The notes below the pieces were generated by a model. It saw nothing but the letters and a program-made list of their open reading frames with translations. It did no database searches and had not been told where the DNA came from. Position numbers and translations under genes: made by a program. A DNA stretch of 8,183 nt from Chloroflexota bacterium. GTDB taxonomy: Bacteria > Chloroflexota > Dehalococcoidia > UBA3495. Of the stretch, positions 1 through 6,087 are shown one piece after another; the stretch's first letter is position 1; each line of letters starts with the position of its first letter. The stretch is taken from positions 1 to 8,183 of the forward strand of contig JACZXN010000059.1 of the NCBI GenBank assembly GCA_022571575.1. The letters are read 5' to 3'.

Positions 1-523
1 CCTCCACCGCCGGGGTGTTGGAGACGGCCTGAAACTCTTCCGAGAACACCAGCGTCACTTCAAAGGTCGCCTTCTTGGCCGGTTCGTCCCAACAGGGGAA
101 GGCCCGCCGGGCGTCGGTGGCCTCGAATTGGGTGGTGGCCAGGTAGCGGGTCTCGCCGTCCTGGGAGGTGTATTCGGACCGGTAGAAACCCACCAATTTA
201 TCGTTCAGTTCTCCGGTGAAGGCCATCTCCAACCGGGCGTCGCCGGGCTGGACGGTTTCGCCGAAGTCCAGGGTCGCCGTCTCGGCTTCTTTATCCAGGG
301 TTATGGAGTGGCTGGACAGCGTGGTCCCATTTGTGGAAAGGGTCGCCGAACCGATCACCAGGTCCACGGCGTTGAGCACGATGGTGGAGGTTGGCTCCAA
401 GACCAGGAGGTCCACGGTCTGCTCGCCCTTGAAGGTGAAGTTTTTCAGGTCTGGCTGGAGCGTGATGCGGTACTTGCTGGGGCGCACTGTTTCGGGCAGG
501 ACCACTGCGTCAGATGCGGGCAT
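1..523 (-). CDS. M1-family zinc aminopeptidase, N-terminal part (runs off the left edge)
   Basis: The minus strand from 523 reads open to the window edge for 174 codons. It begins MPASDAVVLPETVRPSKYRI and contains the M1 N-terminal beta-domain signature: L-P-x-x-V-x-P-x-x-Y-x-I near residues 9-20, FTFKGEQTVDL near 30-40, and the block GFYRS, then TQFEATDARRAFPCWDEP, then KATFEVTL near 113-160. These blocks are typical of aminopeptidase N/ERAP-type enzymes, which remove N-terminal residues from peptides, usually in the cytoplasm. The catalytic GAMEN and HEXXH segments would lie beyond the window, so activity cannot be judged. The start is supported by a strong ribosome site GGAGGAAG (minus strand, 537-530) 6 nt before ATG. 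No signal peptide is visible, which suggests a cytoplasmic enzyme. It is divergent from leuC. Confidence 0.93.
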   Translation of the reverse strand, partial: MPASDAVVLPETVRPSKYRITLQPDLKNFTFKGEQTVDLLVLEPTSTIVLNAVDLVIGSATLSTNGTTLSSHSITLDKEAETATLDFGETVQPGDARLEMAFTGELNDKLVGFYRSEYTSQDGETRYLATTQFEATDARRAFPCWDEPAKKATFEVTLVFSEEFQAVSNTPAVE

Positions 524-794
524 TACAATCTTCCTCCGTTGTCATCAGTCGTGGGCTTCCGGCGTCCGTTCGCGGCCGACGGGGCGGATCCCACGGAAAT
601 GGGTACAAAGAACCGCTGTGGAAGCGGGGGTTGGAGGGCCCGTCGCCGAGGAATCCGGCGGTGATGGGCCGCTGCCTAGGCCCGCTGTTAAGGCGTAGGG
701 CCAGTTTACCATTAACCCGTCCAACCCGTTGTCGCGTCTACCGGTGGGGAGAGTGCCGGGCAGACCGGCCGGGCATGGTGTCCGCCCCACTTGA

Positions 795-803
795 TGCTAT
801 AAT
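795..803 (+). promoter_or_regulatory. Extended -10 promoter for leuCD
   Basis: The sequence TGCTATAAT is a perfect TATAAT hexamer (798-803) with a TG one base upstream, which is the extended -10 arrangement of housekeeping sigma-factor promoters. The base pairs at the -35 spacing (around 775-780, ATGGTG) do not resemble TTGACA, as is tolerated in extended -10 promoters. Transcription would start near 810 and give a leader of about 165 nt before leuC. AT-rich hexamers of this quality are rare in this GC-rich window, which raises confidence. The start site itself is inferred. Confidence 0.6.
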
Positions 804-809
804 ACGGGC

Positions 810-941
810 CGGTTTTGTCACCCCATTCAGGCGTGGGAAGGGGTTCGGGCGCGGCCCTTCCAAATGGCGGAAACCCCGGTTTTGGAAGGTCCGGGGAGAC
901 AGGCCTCCACCGGCTTTTCCCGGTGTCCCGGCGCGGCCGGG
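810..941 (+). promoter_or_regulatory. Structured leuCD leader with competing hairpins
   Basis: Several stems can be read in the putative leader. Stem A pairs GGAAGGG (836-842) with CCCTTCC (855-861). Stem B pairs CCTTCCAAA (856-864) with TTTGGAAGG (881-889), a perfect 9-bp match that uses the same strand as A and so excludes it. Stem C pairs CCCCGG (874-879) with CCGGGG (891-896); it is compatible with A but interleaves with B. Two further hairpins follow: CACCGG (908-913) with CCGGTG (920-925), and CCCGG (927-931) with CCGGG (937-941). No T-box consensus or Leu-rich leader peptide is evident. Whether this is a regulator or chance pairing in GC-rich DNA is open. Confidence 0.35.
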
Positions 942-961
942 GTCCGGAATCTTATTTCACT

Positions 962-968
962 AAGGAAG
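962..968 (+). promoter_or_regulatory. Ribosome-binding site fixing the leuC start
   Basis: AAGGAAG lies 6 nt before the ATG at 975. It decides the start. The reading frame stays open upstream to an ATG at 864, which would add 37 residues, but that codon has no purine-rich site before it and sits inside the GC-rich hairpin leader. Confidence 0.75.
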
Positions 969-974
969 ACCCAA

Positions 975-2375
975 ATGCCTCCCAAGACCATGTTCGAAAA
1001 AATCTGGGACGACCACGTGGTGGTGCAGGAGCCGGGCGAGCCCACGGTGATGTACATCGACCTGCACCTGGTCCACGAAGTAACCTCCCCCCAGGCCTTT
1101 GACGGCCTGAGAGCGGCCGGGCGCAAGGTGCGGCGGCTCGACCTGACCGTCGCCACCGCCGACCACAACACGCCGACCTGGGACCTGTCCCTGCCGGTTA
1201 CCGACGACATATCCAAGAAACAGTTGGACGCCCTGGACCGCAACTGCGCCGAGTTCGGCGTGACGTTGTACGACCGGTTCAGTCCCCTACAGGGCATAGT
1301 CCACATCATCGGCCCCGACCTTGGCTACACCCAGCCCGGCAAGACCGTGGTCTGCGGCGACAGCCATACCTCCACCCATGGCGCCCTGGGTGCCTTCGCC
1401 ATGGGCATCGGCACCTCGGAGGTCGAGCACGTGCTGGCAACCCAGACCCTGCGTCAGTTCAAGCCCAAAACCATGGAGATCCGGGTCAACGGACAGTTGC
1501 CCAAGGGCGTCACCGCCAAGGACATCATCCTGGCGATCATCGGAAAGATCGGCGTCAACGGCGGCGTGGGCCACGTCATCGAGTACACCGGCGAGGCCAT
1601 CCGCGCTCTGTCCATGGACGGCCGGATGACGGTCTGCAACATGAGCATCGAAGCCGGGGCCCGGGCCGGCATGATCGCCCCCGACGAGACCACCTTCGAT
1701 TACCTGCGCGGCCGCCAGTTCGCACCCCAAGGCGCCGACTTCGACGCGGCGGTGGAACGGTGGAAGACCCTGCCCACGGACCCCGGCGCCAGGTATGACA
1801 AGCTGGTGGAGATGGAGGCATCCGAGTTGGAGCCCCATGTGACCTGGGGCACCAATCCCGGCATGGTCGCCCCCATCTCCGGCCGGATCCCCGACCCGGC
1901 CGGCATGGAGGACGAGGCGCAGAGAGAGGCCACCGTCCGGGCCCTGGAGTACATGGGCCTGGAGCCCGGCACGGCCATCAAGGACATCAAGATCGACCGC
2001 ATCTTTGTGGGCGCCTGCACCAACGCCCGTTTGGAGGACCTGCGGGCCGCCGCCGAGGTGGTCAAGGGCAAGAAGGTCCACGACGACGTTTACGCCATGG
2101 TGGTCCCCGGTTCGGCCAAGATCAAGAAAGAGGCCGAGGACGAAGGCCTGGACAAGATATTCGAGGAGGCGGGCCTGGACTGGCGGATCGCCGGCTGCTC
2201 CATGTGCCTGGGAATGAACCCGGACATCCTCTCGCCGGGACAGCGCTGCGCCTCCACCTCCAACCGCAACTTTGAAGGGCGGCAGGGCAAGGGAGGCCGC
2301 ACCCACCTGGTCAGCCCCGCCATGGCGGCGGCGGCGGCCATCGCCGGCCACTTCGTCGACGTGAGAGACCTTTAA
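975..2375 (+). CDS. leuC: 3-isopropylmalate dehydratase large subunit
   Basis: LeuC carries the [4Fe-4S] cluster of isopropylmalate isomerase, which with LeuD converts 2-isopropylmalate to 3-isopropylmalate through a dehydration/rehydration step in leucine synthesis (cytoplasm). The 466-residue product, beginning [16 protein letters not shown], matches the usual length of the standard bacterial LeuC. Visible signatures are GDSHTSTHG (128-136) and the three cluster cysteines: C348 in VGACTN, and C408 and C411 in [11 protein letters not shown]. The C-terminal block around [10 protein letters not shown] is also typical. The start at 975 agrees with family N-termini and the ribosome site; the in-frame ATG at 864 would give an unusual 37-residue extension. 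leuD follows after 27 nt, so the two are surely co-transcribed. leuA and leuB are not in view. Confidence 0.98.
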   Translation: MPPKTMFEKIWDDHVVVQEPGEPTVMYIDLHLVHEVTSPQAFDGLRAAGRKVRRLDLTVATADHNTPTWDLSLPVTDDISKKQLDALDRNCAEFGVTLYDRFSPLQGIVHIIGPDLGYTQPGKTVVCGDSHTSTHGALGAFAMGIGTSEVEHVLATQTLRQFKPKTMEIRVNGQLPKGVTAKDIILAIIGKIGVNGGVGHVIEYTGEAIRALSMDGRMTVCNMSIEAGARAGMIAPDETTFDYLRGRQFAPQGADFDAAVERWKTLPTDPGARYDKLVEMEASELEPHVTWGTNPGMVAPISGRIPDPAGMEDEAQREATVRALEYMGLEPGTAIKDIKIDRIFVGACTNARLEDLRAAAEVVKGKKVHDDVYAMVVPGSAKIKKEAEDEGLDKIFEEAGLDWRIAGCSMCLGMNPDILSPGQRCASTSNRNFEGRQGKGGRTHLVSPAMAAAAAIAGHFVDVRDL

Positions 2376-2402
2376 ACGCCCACAAACCCTAGGAGATCAA
2401 CC

Positions 2403-2996
2403 ATGGACCCATTCACGAAACTAACCGGCGTGGTCGCCCCCATCGACCGCGTCAACATCGACACCGACCAGATCATTCCGGCGGTGTTTCTGAAGAGCAT
2501 CGAGAGCAGCGGCTTCGAAGACGCCCTGTTCTCGTCGTGGCGGTACAACGCCGACGGCAGCCCCAACCCCGATTTCGTGTTGAATAAACCCGCCTACAAG
2601 GACGCCCATGTCCTGGTGGCCGGCCCCAACTTCGGCTGCGGCTCGTCCCGGGAACATGCCCCCTGGGCGCTCCGGGATTACGGGATCAAGTGCATCATCT
2701 CGGCCAGTTTCGCCGACATCTTCTACAACAACTGCTTCAAGAACGGCGTGCTGCCCCTGATACTGCCCGAAGAACAGGTGCGGGTGATCATGGATAAGGC
2801 CGAGTCCGATCCGGGCGTGCAACTGAACGTTGACCTGGTGAGCCAACGGGTCTGGGACGACAGCGAGGAGATATCCATATCCTTCGAAATCGACCCCGCC
2901 CGCAAAGACGCCCTGGTCAACGGCCTGGACGACATCGGCCTGACCCTCCGCATGGAGAACGACATATCGGCCTACGAGGCCAGGCGGGGGCTGTAG
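2403..2996 (+). CDS. leuD: 3-isopropylmalate dehydratase small subunit
   Basis: LeuD is the swivelling small subunit that pairs with LeuC to form isopropylmalate isomerase and contributes to substrate recognition. The 197-residue product is of normal length. It shows the N-terminal block VNIDTDQIIPAVFLK (residues 18-32), the hallmark GCGSSREHAPWAL (78-90) and the segment SASFADIFYNNCFKNGVLPL further on. An AGGAG ribosome site at 2391-2395 stands 7 nt before the ATG, within the 27-nt gap after leuC. No frameshift or missing key motif is seen. The gene ends convergently with the MFS gene, 154 nt away. Confidence 0.98.
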   Translation: MDPFTKLTGVVAPIDRVNIDTDQIIPAVFLKSIESSGFEDALFSSWRYNADGSPNPDFVLNKPAYKDAHVLVAGPNFGCGSSREHAPWALRDYGIKCIISASFADIFYNNCFKNGVLPLILPEEQVRVIMDKAESDPGVQLNVDLVSQRVWDDSEEISISFEIDPARKDALVNGLDDIGLTLRMENDISAYEARRGL

Positions 2997-3015
2997 GCGC
3001 CGGGGAGTGGCGTGT

Positions 3016-3040
3016 GGCCAAGAACTTTCAGCCTTTGGCC
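3016..3040. repeat. Inverted repeat downstream of leuD
   Basis: GGCCAA (3016-3021) can pair with TTGGCC (3035-3040) around a 13-nt loop, 20 nt after the leuD stop. There is no T-tract on either side, so a rho-independent terminator is not well supported. The TGGCCGTCGG at its right edge (3036-3045) recurs exactly at 3138-3147, beyond the heptamer array, and CTTTCAGC occurs near both copies. Confidence 0.35.
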
Positions 3041-3097
3041 GTCGGGTTGCCCGTTAAGCCGGTCCGGTCCACGGGGGATTGTTTAGTTACAATCTTG

Positions 3098-3139
3098 GCT
3101 GATAGCTGATAGCTGATAGCTGATAGCTGACAGCTGATG
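3098..3139. repeat. Heptanucleotide tandem repeat (GCTGATA)n
   Basis: Six 7-bp units run head to tail. GCTGATA occurs four times exactly (3098-3125), then GCTGACA (3126-3132) and GCTGATG (3133-3139). The array lies in the convergent gap, 12 nt beyond the stop codon of the minus-strand MFS gene. It resembles the short tandem heptamer repeats known from intergenic DNA of cyanobacteria and other bacteria. A 12-bp piece of it (CTGATAGCTGAC) recurs at 4677-4688. Confidence 0.9.
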
Positions 3140-3150
3140 GCCGTCGGCTT

Positions 3151-4467
3151 TCAGCGTTCCGCCACCGCTTCAACCGCGGCGACCGCCTGGGATGGAGCGG
3201 CGGCCGGGGGTCCCAGCATCAGGAACAGTGCCGACCCGAAGAAGCAGACCACGGCGACCACGGCGAAGGACACCGAATAGGTGCCGGTGGCGTCGAACAT
3301 GATCCCCGCGAACAACGGCGCGGCCAGCAGCAGCACGTTCATCGGGATCATGGAGATACCGGTGATGCTGGCGAAGGCCTTGCGGCCGAAGTAGACGCCC
3401 CGGATCGCGGTTGTCATCGGACCCCGGCCTCCGAAACCGATACCAAGCAACACCGCGAATAGATAGGCCATCAACTCGGTTTCTCCCACCACCAGCACGG
3501 CTACAGCCACGGACTGGACCGCCGAAAAGGCGAAGATCGCCCACCGGATCGGTATCCGGTCGCCCACGAAGCCGCCGATGAGAGTGAAGACCGCCCCCAC
3601 CGCCGTGTAGGCCGCCACCACCCACCCCACCGTCTGCAAAGAGAAGCCCCGGTCGGTCAGCATGGGACCCAGGTGGACCATCATGGTCACGATGACGATG
3701 GAGGAGCAGGCATGGCCGATGGAGATGAGCCAGAACGTCTTGGTCCGAACGGCCTCCTGCCAGGTATAGTTCGGCTCCTCGGCGCCGGGGGCAGGTTTCT
3801 CGTGTTCAGCCGCCGCCGGCTCGGGCGGCCGGCCGTCGGGATATTCACCGTGATCTTCGGGATTGCTCCGCACGAACCGGGACAATGGCACCGCCACGGC
3901 CATGAGGAAGATGCCGATTACCGCTGCCGTCCACCGCCAGCCCGGCCGGCCCGGGATGTCGGGGTCGATGGCCCAGACGAGGACGGGCACCAAGATCACC
4001 CCGCCGATCAGGAATCCCTCCATGGCCATGCCCATGGCCATGGCCCGCCGCCGGGCGAACCAATTGTTGATGACGGTCATCATCGGCAGCCAGCTACCCA
4101 ATCCGGTGCCCATGCTCATGATCACGAAGGCCAGATAGAGCTGCCACAGGCTATTGGTCCCGGCCAGGATGAGGAACCCAACCCCTGCGATGGTCATCCC
4201 CAAGGCCACCATCGTGCGGGGGCCTAATCTGTCCACCAGATATCCGGCCACCGGCCCCATGATGGAGCCTTCCACACGGGTCAAAGAGAAGGCGATGGTG
4301 AGTTGGGTGCGGCTCCAACCGAACTGTTTCTCAAAAACGACGAACCATGCGGTCATGCCCTGAAACATGGGCACCGTGCCCACGACCATGATCAGGGCGG
4401 CCACTCCGACCAGGACCCAGCCGTAGAAAAGGCGGCGAGGACGCGTCGGCATATCGGTCTGGGCCAT
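3151..4467 (-). CDS. MFS transporter, oxalate/formate antiporter-like (monocarboxylate type)
   Basis: The 438-residue protein is an inner-membrane secondary transporter with a hydropathy pattern fitting 12 helices in two halves. The N-terminus (RRLFYGWVLVGVAALIMVV, residues 11-29) is typical of the OFA/monocarboxylate branch of the MFS. Motif A is visible in both halves: GYLVDRLGPRTM (75-86) and GGFVGDRIPIRW (298-309). A hydrophilic, Pro/Glu/Ala-rich central loop (about 200-242) links the halves, and the C-terminal tail is Ala-rich. The substrate is unknown; an organic acid is likely from the family and the CoA-transferase neighbours upstream on the same strand. The start is Met at 4467, with AGGTGG (minus strand, 4476-4471) only 3 nt away. 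Met6 (4452) is the alternative but has no better site. The 223-nt gap to the preceding gene suggests it may have its own promoter. Confidence 0.88.
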   Translation of the reverse strand: MAQTDMPTRPRRLFYGWVLVGVAALIMVVGTVPMFQGMTAWFVVFEKQFGWSRTQLTIAFSLTRVEGSIMGPVAGYLVDRLGPRTMVALGMTIAGVGFLILAGTNSLWQLYLAFVIMSMGTGLGSWLPMMTVINNWFARRRAMAMGMAMEGFLIGGVILVPVLVWAIDPDIPGRPGWRWTAAVIGIFLMAVAVPLSRFVRSNPEDHGEYPDGRPPEPAAAEHEKPAPGAEEPNYTWQEAVRTKTFWLISIGHACSSIVIVTMMVHLGPMLTDRGFSLQTVGWVVAAYTAVGAVFTLIGGFVGDRIPIRWAIFAFSAVQSVAVAVLVVGETELMAYLFAVLLGIGFGGRGPMTTAIRGVYFGRKAFASITGISMIPMNVLLLAAPLFAGIMFDATGTYSVSFAVVAVVCFFGSALFLMLGPPAAAPSQAVAAVEAVAER

Positions 4468-4473
4468 CTTCCA

Positions 4474-4507
4474 CCTGCGTTTGTGTTTGACCTGCGTTGG
4501 TGTTTGA
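4474..4507. repeat. 17-bp tandem duplication upstream of the MFS gene
   Basis: CCTGCGTTTGTGTTTGA (4474-4490) is followed immediately by CCTGCGTTGGTGTTTGA (4491-4507), identical except at position 9. The pair sits directly upstream of the MFS start, and its proximal end contributes part of the AGGTGG ribosome site. It could be a pair of operator half-sites or a simple local duplication. Confidence 0.85.
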
Positions 4508-4620
4508 ACGAAAAGAGGTTGGGCCGGATCAAGGATATCAGAGCGGCAGCTTTCCTACCCGCGGACTCCAACAAGCGTCCCCGGAAACCGGTCCGGTCTG
4601 CGGTGGGAGTACGGAAATCC

Positions 4621-4652
4621 CCCAACCCCCTTTACGAAAGGGGCTCGTTGGG
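4621..4652. repeat. Bulged hairpin / palindromic intergenic element
   Basis: CCCAAC (4621-4626) pairs with GTTGGG (4647-4652), and CCCCTTT (4627-4633) pairs with AAAGGGG (4637-4643). The result is 13 bp with a 3-nt loop ACG and a 3-nt bulge CTC at 4644-4646. It lies 38 nt past the stop codon of the CoA-transferase gene ending at 4691. In that direction the stem is followed by GGATTTCC, which is only a weak T-tract. It may terminate or stabilise that transcript, or be a dispersed palindromic repeat. Its design (bulge of 3, loop of 3) resembles the element at 7316-7351. Confidence 0.65.
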
Positions 4653-4676
4653 CACTTTTGTGATTACGTCCGTTAC

Positions 4677-4688
4677 CTGATAGCTGAC
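4677..4688. repeat. Second, short copy of the heptamer repeat
   Basis: CTGATAGCTGAC matches 3120-3131 of the main array exactly over 12 bp. It sits 2 nt past the stop codon of the minus-strand CoA-transferase gene, a position analogous to that of the main array after the MFS gene. Confidence 0.6.
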
Positions 4689-4690
4689 CG

Positions 4691-6037
4691 CTACGTGGGA
4701 AACGCCCTTCTGACCTGCTCTTGGAAGTCGGTCTCGTAGCGCTGCATCCGGCCTTGGCGCACCTGCTCGTCCAGGGATGGGCGCTGGACCGGCCGTGGGT
4801 CGGTGGGGCCGTAGCCGATTATGCCCTCCGCTTCCAGTTCCGCCAGTTCCCCGGCGGTCTTGCCCAACAGGTCCGAGAGGATCAGCGAATTGTGCTCGCC
4901 CATCAAGGGGGCCGCCCTGCCCTTGACCGCCGGCGTTTTCGACAGCTTCCAGGGACGGCCGGCGTAGGGCAGCGGCGGGATGCCGGTGCTGTCGTGGTGG
5001 GTGACCACCTCGTAGAATCCCCGCTCGCCCAGGTGGGGGTCGAAGAGCAGGTCCTTACTGTCCAGGACCGCCCCGGCGGCCACTCCCTCTTTCTGGAGCG
5101 CGTGCATCAGTTCGTGGGCGTCCCAAGGGCTGGTCACCGGCCCCATCAGGGAGTCCAGCTCGTCCCGGTTCTTCCACCGGCTGAGGGAGTCCTCAAATCT
5201 AAGATCGGCGGCCCATCCTTCCTGTCCCAACACCCGGCAGACGGCCTGCCATTCGGCATCGGTGGCGACGGCCATGGTGATCCAGCGGTCGTCCCCCCGG
5301 CATGGGTAGCAGCCGTGGGGCGACATGGAGGTGTCCTGGTTGCCCATGCGCGGCACGGTGCGGCCGTTGGCCGAGTAGTCCATCAGCACCTCGGGGATGG
5401 TGGCGCTGGTGGCCTGGGTCTGGGAGATGTCCACGAACTGCCCCCGGCCGGTGCGGAGCCGGTGCATCAGCGCGGCCATCACGGCGAAGACCGTGTGCTC
5501 GCCGGAGGTGTAGTCGGTGTAGGGTATCTCGGCCATCACCGGCGGCCCGCCGAGGTAGCCCGTCTGGTAGGCCAGACCCGCCGCGCCTTCCGTGGCCGGG
5601 CCGGTGGCGCCGAAGTTGGCCCACGGCCCGTAGAACCCGTAGCCCGTGGACGACACCATGATGATGTCCGGCTTTATCTTCCGTAGGTCCTCGTACTCCA
5701 GACCGAAGTTCTTGATCACCCGGGGGGTGAAATTCTCGGTGAACACGTCGGCGACGGCGATCAACTCGCGAAGTATCTGGAGGCCCTGGGGTTTGCTCAG
5801 GTCCAGGGTGATGCCCAGTTTGTTGCGGTTCTGCTCGTAGAAATTGGCGCCCTTGTTCCAGAATTCGCCGGAGACGTCGTTCTGGTAGACCGAGTCGCTG
5901 CGGTAGCTCTCCAGCCGGCCGGTGGACTCCAGGCGGATGACCTGGGCCCCCATGTCGGCCAGCAGCTTCATGGCGAAGGGGATGGCGATGAGCTGGCCCA
6001 TCTCGATTATACGGATGCCTTCCAAGGGACCTGACAT
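4691..6037 (-). CDS. Class III CoA-transferase (CaiB/BaiF family), catalytic Asp present
   Basis: Family III CoA-transferases move CoA between carboxylic acids through an Asp-CoA thioester. The 448-residue protein opens with PLEGIRIIEMG, followed by LLADMGAQVIRLES (residues 25-38). It has the NRNKLGITLDL block (70-80), the GYGFYGPWANFGATGPATEG loop (132-151) and YTDYTSGEHTVFAVMAAL, then TGRGQFVDIS (173-205). D175 matches the family nucleophile by spacing: Asp, three residues, Gly, and 21 residues to the TGxGQ motif. The C-terminus is about 40 residues longer than in many relatives and is charged (RPSLDEQVRQ). The start ATG at 6037 has GGAGAG about 10 nt upstream. The gene lies 50 nt after a second family member, so the two are probably one transcript. 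The acid substrate cannot be told from sequence. Confidence 0.93.
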   Translation of the reverse strand: MSGPLEGIRIIEMGQLIAIPFAMKLLADMGAQVIRLESTGRLESYRSDSVYQNDVSGEFWNKGANFYEQNRNKLGITLDLSKPQGLQILRELIAVADVFTENFTPRVIKNFGLEYEDLRKIKPDIIMVSSTGYGFYGPWANFGATGPATEGAAGLAYQTGYLGGPPVMAEIPYTDYTSGEHTVFAVMAALMHRLRTGRGQFVDISQTQATSATIPEVLMDYSANGRTVPRMGNQDTSMSPHGCYPCRGDDRWITMAVATDAEWQAVCRVLGQEGWAADLRFEDSLSRWKNRDELDSLMGPVTSPWDAHELMHALQKEGVAAGAVLDSKDLLFDPHLGERGFYEVVTHHDSTGIPPLPYAGRPWKLSKTPAVKGRAAPLMGEHNSLILSDLLGKTAGELAELEAEGIIGYGPTDPRPVQRPSLDEQVRQGRMQRYETDFQEQVRRAFPT

Positions 6038-6087
6038 GCTCTATGGACTCTCCGAAATTGATTTATCCGTCATTGATCCATCCGGCG

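Larger units (their letters stand above)
524..974. other. Divergent intergenic region between the M1 peptidase gene and leuC
   Basis: These 451 bases contain no gene I can support. Short frames crossing it on both strands lack ribosome sites and recognisable protein features. The left part (about 540-720) holds small GC-rich inverted repeats such as GGGCC (666-670) with GGCCC (679-683). A weak extended -10-like element for the minus-strand gene, TGGTAAACT, can be read around 704-712, but it has no convincing -35. The right part holds the probable leuCD promoter and a structured leader, listed separately. Confidence 0.7.

Noticed and set aside
908..941. T-box riboswitch upstream of leuC
   Set aside because: The GGTGTCCCGGCGCGG stretch vaguely recalls the T-box antiterminator sequence but lacks the conserved TGGNACCGCG, and no specifier stem could be identified.
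128..963. Several plus-strand open frames at the left end
   Set aside because: They overlap the clear minus-strand M1 peptidase reading frame or the promoter/leader region, and show Arg/Gly/Pro-rich random translations.
1287..2351. Long open frame of 354 codons antisense to leuC
   Set aside because: It is a shadow of high-GC codon use in leuC. The translation is Gly/His/Asp-rich with no domain, and leuC is certain.
3098..3139. CRISPR array
   Set aside because: The units are 7 bp, contiguous and without spacers, so this is a simple tandem repeat.
3673..4227. Plus-strand open frame with His/Gly/Asp-rich translation
   Set aside because: Antisense to the MFS transporter; the His-rich composition is a by-product of reversed membrane-protein codons.
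4721..5686. Open frame of 321 codons on the plus strand
   Set aside because: Antisense shadow of the class III CoA-transferase gene, with no recognisable motif.
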